A stretch of 64,000 nucleotides of DNA from Amycolatopsis vastitatis (lineage in GTDB: Bacteria; Actinomycetota; Actinomycetes; Mycobacteriales; Pseudonocardiaceae): positions 1 to 64,000 of the forward strand of contig NZ_NMUL01000006.1 of the NCBI RefSeq assembly GCF_002234595.1, written 5' to 3'. This document shows positions 58,914-64,000 of this stretch, piece by piece; position 1 is the first letter of the stretch, and every line of letters starts with the position of its first letter. The position numbers were made by a program, and so were the translations under genes. Below the pieces are notes generated by a model. That model saw only the letters and a program-made list of their open reading frames with translations, ran no database searches and was not told the origin of the DNA.

Positions 58914-58919
58914 AGTGTA
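58914..58919 (-). promoter_or_regulatory. -10 box TACACT of the tetR-ABC operon (leaderless)
   Basis: On the minus strand TACACT is followed by exactly 6 nt (CTGCAC) and the ATG at 58907. TTGCGG 18 nt upstream can be the -35 and lies inside the first operator. Confidence 0.65.
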
Positions 58920-58928
58920 GCGAAAAAC

Positions 58929-58962
58929 TTGCGTGCCCCGCAAAAAATTGCGTGGCACGCAA
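58929..58962. promoter_or_regulatory. twin TetR operators TTGCG-N5-CGCAA
   Basis: TTGCGTGCCCCGCAA (58929-58943) and TTGCGTGGCACGCAA (58948-58962) have centres 19 bp apart, nearly two helical turns, so two dimers could bind side by side. The first covers the -35. Confidence 0.7.
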
Positions 58963-59239
58963 AGTTGGGACGAATCGGGCGCGGCTGCGGCGCGGGCGGC
59001 TGTGTGCGCAGTGTTGCGACCCGCAATTTGCAAAAAAGAGCCGAATGGCCTAGTCGCCTGCGCTCACCAGCGGCGATGCCCGGAAAATCCGATCACGCGG
59101 AGCGATCGCGCGAGGACCCGCTGTGGACATTCCACGAAGCTTTCTGCTTGCATGTCCGGCGTCGCCGTCCGGGGGTCGGCGCACCACAGCCGTCCGTCCG
59201 ACAAGCAGTCGTACCCGATCAAGGAAGAAGTGGGACCAC
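58963..59239. other. intergenic region before the conservon
   Basis: No gene seen. It should hold the conservon promoter. A half-site-like CCCGCAATTTGC near 59020-59031 resembles the TetR operator arms. TGGACATTCCACG (59123-59135) and CATGTCCGG (59152-59160) are the only other dyad fragments I noticed. Confidence 0.4.
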
Positions 59240-60481
59240 ATGGCGAGCCGGGCCCGGGAACTCCTGGATCGATCACGCGTCCTGCTCGACCGCTCGCGGG
59301 TCGCCGCCGCGCAGTTCCTCACCGCGCCGCCGAAGCATCCCGGGTACCCGGCCGCGCCCGCGGCGGGGCCGGCGTTCGTGGAACTGACGCGGCCGGCGCC
59401 GGTGGCGGCGCCGTCCGGCGAAGGCGTGCTGGCCGAGATCTGCGCCAGCGTCGCGCTGCGTGACCTCAACCTCGTCGACCAGCTCCTCGCGCGGCTGGAG
59501 GAGCTGGAGGCGGGGGAGGAGGACCACCACCGCCTCGCCGAGCTCTACCAGCTCGACCACCTCGCCACGCGGCTGCGCCGCAACGCCGAGAACCTGCGCG
59601 TGCTGGCCGGGCAGGACACCACCGACGACGCCGCCCGCGCGACGTCGGTGCTCGACCTCATGCGTGAGGCGATGTCCTCGATCAACCACTACGCCCGGAT
59701 CACCATCGGCCGGGTGGTGAACCTCGGCATCGTCGGGTTCGCCGCGGAAGACCTCGGGCGGGTGCTGGCGGAGCTGTTCGACAACGCCGCCAACCAGTCC
59801 TCGCCCAGCTCGCCGGTGCACGTCAGCGCCCACCTGACCGAGCAGGGCAGCGTGCTCGTCCGGATCGAGGACGAGGGCATCGGCATCCCGGCCGACCGCG
59901 TCGGGGACCTCAACGCGCGGCTCGCCGCGGGCGGCGACCTCGACGATGCCGCGGCGCGGCACATGGGGCTCGCCGTGGTCGCCCGCCTCGCGGCTCGCCA
60001 CGGCGTCACCGTGCGGCTCGACCGGCGCAGCCCGCACGGCACGGTGGCCACCGTGCTGCTGCCCACGGGCATCGTCACCGAGCTCGCCGAGCACGCGTGG
60101 TCGGGCACTCGGACCGTCACGTTCGAGCCGGTCAAGGTGGGGGCGAGCGGCGAACCGGTCGCCGTCGGCGGGCTCCCGCGCCGCCGCCCGGGCGCCTTCC
60201 CGCGGGAGACACCGGTGCCGCGCAAGCCCAGTCCCCGGCCCCGGCCGGTCGAACGGGCCGCCGGCGGGACCACGCCCAGCGGCCTGCCGCGCCGCGTGCC
60301 CGGCAGCATCCGGGGCGCCGCGCCGGAACCACCGCCCCCGCCACCACCGGGCCGGGACACCTCCGCTTCCGGGCACGAGCGGCTGCTCGCCGACCTCGGC
60401 GCGTTCGCCGACGGCGAGCGGGCCGCGCTCGCGGAGAACCGCACCCAGCAGGACGAAACGCCCGGAGGAACGACCTCGTGA
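59240..60481 (+). CDS. conservon kinase-like ATPase (CvnA-type, soluble form)
   Basis: A 413-residue protein. LYQLDHLATRLRRNAENLRVLAG is the dimerisation/H-box region typical of conservon kinases. LAELFDNAANQSSPSSP (N box) and IEDEGIGIPADRV, HMGLAVVARLAARHGV (G boxes) form a GHKL ATPase. The last 100 residues are proline- and arginine-rich and disordered. Unlike classical CvnA proteins it has no transmembrane or HAMP segments, so it must sense through partners or in the cytoplasm. Overlap GTGA with the roadblock gene. ATG 59240 is chosen; an upstream ATG at 59123 lacks homology. Confidence 0.88.
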   Translation: MASRARELLDRSRVLLDRSRVAAAQFLTAPPKHPGYPAAPAAGPAFVELTRPAPVAAPSGEGVLAEICASVALRDLNLVDQLLARLEELEAGEEDHHRLAELYQLDHLATRLRRNAENLRVLAGQDTTDDAARATSVLDLMREAMSSINHYARITIGRVVNLGIVGFAAEDLGRVLAELFDNAANQSSPSSPVHVSAHLTEQGSVLVRIEDEGIGIPADRVGDLNARLAAGGDLDDAAARHMGLAVVARLAARHGVTVRLDRRSPHGTVATVLLPTGIVTELAEHAWSGTRTVTFEPVKVGASGEPVAVGGLPRRRPGAFPRETPVPRKPSPRPRPVERAAGGTTPSGLPRRVPGSIRGAAPEPPPPPPPGRDTSASGHERLLADLGAFADGERAALAENRTQQDETPGGTTS

Positions 60482-60915
60482 GCGCTCCCCACCCCGCCCC
60501 GGCGGATTTCGCCTGGCTGCTCGACGACTTCGTGCGCAAGGTCCACGGCGTCAGCCACGCGCTGATCATGAGCGTGGACGGCTTCCCGCTCACCGCGTCG
60601 GACTCGGTCGGCGAGGCCGAGGCCGAGCAGCTGGCCGCGATCGCCAGCGGCCTGCTCTCCCTGGCCGGCAACAGTGCGGCCCTGTTCGGCAAGGGCACCT
60701 GCGAGCAGATCATCATCCGGCTGACCCACGGCTACTTCCTCTTCATGGGCATGGGTTCCGGTGCCGGGCTCGCCGTGCTGACCTCGGGCGAGGCGGACAT
60801 GAAGGTGGTCGCCTACGAGATGACGCAGTTCATCACCAACGCCGGCCACGCGCTCACCCCCGAGGTGCGCGCGGAGCTGCGCCAGGTGCTGACCGCGCGG
60901 CGGCCCCGGGCGTGA
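60478..60915 (+). CDS. roadblock/LC7-domain protein (CvnB-type)
   Basis: A 145-residue roadblock protein: FAWLLDDFVRKVHGVSHALIMSVDGFPLTAS and AIASGLLSLAGNSAALFGKG are the family hallmarks. In conservons CvnB binds the GTPase CvnD and probably acts as its activator or regulator. GGAGGAACGACCTC precedes the GTG, which overlaps the kinase-like gene. Confidence 0.94.
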   Translation: MSAPHPAPADFAWLLDDFVRKVHGVSHALIMSVDGFPLTASDSVGEAEAEQLAAIASGLLSLAGNSAALFGKGTCEQIIIRLTHGYFLFMGMGSGAGLAVLTSGEADMKVVAYEMTQFITNAGHALTPEVRAELRQVLTARRPRA

Positions 60916-60929
60916 AGGAGGTGAGGTCC

Positions 60930-61325
60930 GTGTCCGAAGAGACCACAGTGTCCACAGTGCCCGGTCCGGGTGACCCGTTGCCGCGGCGCAGCCGCCGGAT
61001 CCGCGCGTACGCGCTCACCGGCGGCCGCACCAGCACGCGCCACCAGCTGCTGGTGGAGACGCTGGTTTCGGTGCCGCGGTACGACCCCGCGCTGAGCGAC
61101 GCGCTGATGCCCGAGTCGCGCTCGCTCTACGAACGCGCCCGGACCCGGTGCTCGATCGCCGAGCTGTCGGTCGGGCTGGACCTGCCCCTCGGGGTGGTGC
61201 GGGTGCTGATCGGCGACCTCGCCACCCAGGGCGCGGTCTTCGTCCACCCGACCGCGCACGCCTACCACCACGACACCAACGTGCTCGAGAGGATCCTTGA
61301 TGGGCTCAAGCGGCTCCCCGCCTGA
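60930..61325 (+). CDS. DUF742 protein (CvnC-type)
   Basis: A 131-residue DUF742 protein. RIRAYALTGGRTSTRHQLLVETLVS, and the winged-helix-like ERARTRCSIAELSVGLDLPLGVVRVLIGDLA, are typical. CvnC proteins complete the membrane-associated complex of conservons. Of three in-frame GTGs (60912, 60921, 60930) the last has AAGGAGGTGAGG perfectly spaced. Its 3' end overlaps the GTPase gene by 26 nt. Confidence 0.93.
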   Translation: MSEETTVSTVPGPGDPLPRRSRRIRAYALTGGRTSTRHQLLVETLVSVPRYDPALSDALMPESRSLYERARTRCSIAELSVGLDLPLGVVRVLIGDLATQGAVFVHPTAHAYHHDTNVLERILDGLKRLPA

Positions 61326-61926
61326 GGGCGATCTGCTGACGATCTCCGCGAAGATCGTCGTCGCCGGGGGCTTCGGTGTCGGCAAGACCACGTTCGTGGG
61401 CGCGGTGTCGGAAGTGCCGCCGATGAGCAACGAGGCGTGGATGACCGAGGCCGGGGAGGGCATCGACGAGATCCCGCCCGGCGGCAAGTCGACCACGACC
61501 GTCGCGATGGACTTCGGCCGGATCACGCTGCGCCCGGACCTGCTGCTGTACCTGTTCGGCACGCCGGGGCAGGCGCGCTTCTGGTTCCTGTGGGACGACC
61601 TGAGCCGCGGCGCGCTCGGCGCGGTCGTGCTCGTCGACACCAGCCGGATCGACGAGTCGTTCGCGGCGATCAACTACTTCGAGAACGACTCCGAGCTGCC
61701 GTTCGTCGTGGCGGTCAACCAGTTCGAGGGCAAGCCGGTGCACGACCTCGAGGAGGTGCGCGACGCCCTCGCCCTCGACCCGGCCGTCCCGCTGGTCACC
61801 TGCGACGCCCGGGACCGCGCGTCGACGATCGCCACCCTGACCGAACTGGTCGGCCACACGCTGTCGCTCGCGGTGCTCTCCGGCCCGGCCGGCCGCGAGC
61901 TCGCCGGCAGCGCCCCGCACGCCTGA
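61300..61926 (+). CDS. Ras-like small GTPase of the conservon (CvnD-type)
   Basis: A 208-residue GTPase. The P-loop VAGGFGVGKTTFVG (about 21-34), TTTVAMDFGRI (switch I threonine), LFGTPGQARFWFLWDDLSRGALGAVVLVD (G3 and beyond) and VAVNQFEG in the G4 position are as in CvnD proteins. It is the molecular switch of the conservon. ATG 61300 is used; TTG 61297 is adjacent. The StyA-like gene follows after 19 nt with its own good ribosome binding site, so it belongs to the same operon. Confidence 0.94.
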   Translation: MGSSGSPPEGDLLTISAKIVVAGGFGVGKTTFVGAVSEVPPMSNEAWMTEAGEGIDEIPPGGKSTTTVAMDFGRITLRPDLLLYLFGTPGQARFWFLWDDLSRGALGAVVLVDTSRIDESFAAINYFENDSELPFVVAVNQFEGKPVHDLEEVRDALALDPAVPLVTCDARDRASTIATLTELVGHTLSLAVLSGPAGRELAGSAPHA

Positions 61927-61945
61927 CCCGGAGGAGACGAGCCCC

Positions 61946-63172
61946 ATGCGCAAGGTCCTGATCGTCGGCGCCGGTCAGTCCGGCCTGCAGCTGGCTCTCG
62001 GCCTGCAGGCGAAGGACTACGACGTCACGGTGATGTCCGCGCGGACACCGGAGGAGATCCGGGGCGGGCGGGTGATGTCGACGCAGTGCATGTTCCACGA
62101 CGCCCTGCAGCACGAGCGGGACCTCGGGCTGAACCTGTGGGAAGCCGGGACGGTGAACGTCGAGGGCATCGGGATCTCGGTGGCCGCGCCGGACGGCGGC
62201 CGCGCGCTCGACTGGTTCGGCGAGCTGGACCACCCCGCGCAGTCGGTCGACCAGCGCGTGAAGATGGCGGGCTGGCTGGAGCTGTTCGAGGAACGCGGCG
62301 GCAAGCTCGTCATCCACGGCGTGATGACCTCCGAACTGGACGCGCTGGCCCGGCTGTACGACCTGGTGATCATCTCCGCCGGCAAGGGCGAGCTGGTCCA
62401 GCTGTTCGACCGCGTGCCGGGGCGGTCGCCGTTCACCAAGCCGATGCGCGCGCTTTCGCTGGTCTACGCCCACGGCGTGGGCCCGCGGCCGGAACACCCG
62501 GAAAAGCCGGGGGTGCGGTTCAACATCGTCCCCGGCGTCGGCGAGCTGTTCATGATCCCGGCGTACACGCTGAGCGGCAACTGCGAGATCCTGTTCTTCG
62601 AAGGCGTCCCCGGCGGGCCGCTGGACTGCTTCGACGACCGCCCGGGCCCCGGGGAGCACTTCGCGCGGATCCTCGACCTGATGCGGCAGTTCGTGCCGTG
62701 GGAGTTCGAGCGCTGCCGCGACGCGGAGCTGACCGACGCCAAGGCGACACTGGCCGGCGGGTACACGCCGGTGGTCCGCAACCCGGTCGGGACGCTGCCG
62801 GGCGGGGCGACTGTGCTGGGGATGGCCGACGTCGTCGTGGCCAACGACCCGATCACCGGGCAGGGCTCGAACAACGCGAGCCACTGCGCGGCGACGTACC
62901 TGGACGCGATCCTGGCCCGCGGCGACCGGCCGTTCGACGCGGCGTGGATGGACGCCACCTTCGAGCGCTACTGGGAGTACGCCCGGCACGTCACCGAATG
63001 GACCAACGCGCTGCTCCTGCCGCCGCCCCCGCACGTACTCCAGATCCTCGGGGTCGCCGGGCAGAATCCGGCCGTGGCCCGGCGGTTCGTCAACGGATTC
63101 GCCGACCCGACGGACTTCCGGCACTGGTTCATGGACCCCGTGCTCTGGGAGAAATACCTGGCAGAGGTCTAG
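61946..63172 (+). CDS. styrene/indole monooxygenase StyA-like flavoprotein
   Basis: A 408-residue FAD-dependent monooxygenase. The dinucleotide fold VLIVGAGQSGLQLALGLQ starts at residue 4. GMADVVVANDPITGQGSNNAS is the second FAD motif, and EWTNALLLPPPPHVLQILG matches the C-terminal helix region of StyA. StyA enzymes epoxidise styrene or oxidise indole with FADH2 supplied by a separate reductase (StyB). No reductase is in the window. Its position as fifth gene of a conservon, where P450 genes are better known, is notable. GGAGGAGACG precedes the ATG. Confidence 0.9.
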   Translation: MRKVLIVGAGQSGLQLALGLQAKDYDVTVMSARTPEEIRGGRVMSTQCMFHDALQHERDLGLNLWEAGTVNVEGIGISVAAPDGGRALDWFGELDHPAQSVDQRVKMAGWLELFEERGGKLVIHGVMTSELDALARLYDLVIISAGKGELVQLFDRVPGRSPFTKPMRALSLVYAHGVGPRPEHPEKPGVRFNIVPGVGELFMIPAYTLSGNCEILFFEGVPGGPLDCFDDRPGPGEHFARILDLMRQFVPWEFERCRDAELTDAKATLAGGYTPVVRNPVGTLPGGATVLGMADVVVANDPITGQGSNNASHCAATYLDAILARGDRPFDAAWMDATFERYWEYARHVTEWTNALLLPPPPHVLQILGVAGQNPAVARRFVNGFADPTDFRHWFMDPVLWEKYLAEV

Positions 63173-63267
63173 ATCGCCGGGCCGGTGCACTGTCGCCGGG
63201 GGACGATTCGGGCTACGGTAACTACGTAGCGTGAAGGCGGCAGGGTGGCACATCGGAGGTACGTGGC

Positions 63268-64000
63268 ATGCGGGCGATGTGGAAGGGCTCGGTGTCGTTC
63301 GGGCTGGTCAGCATCCCGATCCAGCTGTACGCGGCCACCGAGAACAAGAACGTCTCCCTCCGCCAGGTGCACGAGGCCGACGGCGGCCGCATCCAGTACA
63401 AGCGGTTCTGCACGATCGACGGCGAGGAAGTGCCCTACGCCGAGATCGCCAAGGGCTACGAGCTGCCCGACGGCGAGATGGTGGTGATCACCGACGCCGA
63501 GATGGCCGAGCTGCCGCTGTCCAGCCAGCGCACGATCGACGTGCTGGAGTTCGTGCCGCTGGAGTCGATCGACCCGATCCAGTACGACCGGACCTACTAC
63601 CTGGAACCGCAGAAGAACGCGGTGAAGCCGTACGTCGTGCTGCGGGACGCGCTGCACAAGTCGAGCCAGGTGGCCATCGCCAAGGTCGCCGTGCGGCAGC
63701 GGGAGAGCATGGCGGTGCTGCGCGTGCACGCCGACGTGCTCGTGATGACGACGATCCTGTGGCCGGACGAGGTCCGCGAGCCCGACTTCCCGTTCCTGCG
63801 CGACGACCCGCCCCAGATCCGGCCGCAGGAGCTGACGATGGCCGGATCGCTGATCGACTCGCTGGCCGAGCCGGTGTTCGAGCCGGAGAAGTACCGCGAC
63901 CACTACCGCGAGGCCCTCGAGCAGATGATCGAGGCCAAGGTCGCGGGGGAGGAGACGACCAAGCCCGCGGCGGTCACCGCCAAGGCCGACGTCGTCGACC
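63268..64000 (+). CDS. ku: Ku protein of non-homologous end joining (3' end beyond the window)
   Basis: The first 244 codons of a bacterial Ku. It opens with MRAMWKGSVSFGLVSIPIQLY and continues with SLRQVHEADGGRIQYKRFCTIDG, ELPDGEMVVITDAEMAEL, IDVLEFVPLESIDPIQYDRTYYLEP and LIDSLAEPVFEPEKYRDHYREALEQMI, all family blocks. Ku binds double-strand ends and recruits LigD. CGGAGG lies upstream of the ATG. An inverted pair CTACG/CGTAG around 63213-63230 lies in the promoter region. The C-terminal tail, which varies among species, is not in the window. Confidence 0.95.
   Translation, partial: MRAMWKGSVSFGLVSIPIQLYAATENKNVSLRQVHEADGGRIQYKRFCTIDGEEVPYAEIAKGYELPDGEMVVITDAEMAELPLSSQRTIDVLEFVPLESIDPIQYDRTYYLEPQKNAVKPYVVLRDALHKSSQVAIAKVAVRQRESMAVLRVHADVLVMTTILWPDEVREPDFPFLRDDPPQIRPQELTMAGSLIDSLAEPVFEPEKYRDHYREALEQMIEAKVAGEETTKPAAVTAKADVVD

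Overview
The window is typical of a high-GC actinomycete, most likely a Pseudonocardiaceae species of the Amycolatopsis type. I infer this from gene order and protein character; no search could be run. The core order thrS - HIT phosphorylase - pgsA - PIM acyltransferase - pimA - pdxS/pdxT - yebC - ruvCAB - yajC - secDF - apt - relA - cyclophilin - metallo-beta-lactamase protein matches the well-known mycobacterial order. The genus-level guess rests on the SsgA-like protein, the SARP regulator, the conservon and the style of the intergenic palindromes.

Layout. 1-1.7 kb: edge of a secreted protein, a gene-poor stretch and a small membrane protein. 1.8-3.6 kb: a graveyard (transposase scrap, MarR gene with two frameshifts, UvrA-like 3' fragment, tyrosine-integrase remnant) ending at a Gly-Cys-Val tRNA cluster. 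4-7.2 kb: SsgA-like protein, second tRNA-Val, a long leader and an undecaprenyl-phosphate sugar transferase. 7.4-14.7 kb: nitroreductase, thrS, HIT protein, MarR, then the phosphatidylinositol mannoside block (pgsA, acyltransferase, pimA) and a LemA-like protein. 15-20.5 kb: XdhC-like protein, EF-G-like GTPase, Tat-exported flavin oxidase, ArsR regulator. 20.5-26 kb: pdxS and pdxT split by a DUF2235 hydrolase and an XRE/azlCD branched-chain amino-acid export module, then yebC. 26-36 kb: Holliday-junction (ruvCAB) and Sec-translocon (yajC, secD, secF) operons, apt, bifunctional relA. 36-49.7 kb: mostly single genes with their own promoters (amidohydrolase/MarR, LuxR, hydrolase, crotonase, kinase-like, LysM-like, class IV aminotransferase, cyclophilin, MBL protein, YibE/F, two DJ-1/PfpI proteins). 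49.8-58.9 kb: SARP regulator, small secreted M15-like protein, LigD-like phosphoesterase with a dead ligase domain, TetR-controlled heterodimeric ABC exporter. 59.2-63.2 kb: a conservon (kinase-like ATPase, roadblock, DUF742, GTPase) followed by a styrene-monooxygenase-like flavoprotein. The window ends inside a Ku gene.

Regulatory themes seen directly. Many stand-alone genes have a TANNNT-like -10 box 6-7 nt before the start codon, so their mRNAs are probably leaderless, while operon-internal genes carry Shine-Dalgarno sites or ATGA/GTGA overlaps. Three sites share the MarR-type core TTGA-N4-TCAA. The XRE/azlC promoter carries two GTTCG-N6-CGAAC sites, and the TetR/ABC promoter two TTGCG-N5-CGCAA sites. 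Six of nine convergent gene pairs overlap at their 3' ends, three of them sharing a single CTAG as both stop codons.

Most interesting leads: two intergenic arrays of about 21-nt units arranged as a head block and an inverted tail block (15.6 and 47.8 kb); a roughly 60-bp dispersed palindrome in opposite orientations at 10.7 and 24.4 kb with a decayed relative at the pgsA/acyltransferase junction; the conservon that carries a StyA-like oxygenase instead of a P450; and the phosphoesterase/pseudo-ligase lying 9 kb from Ku.
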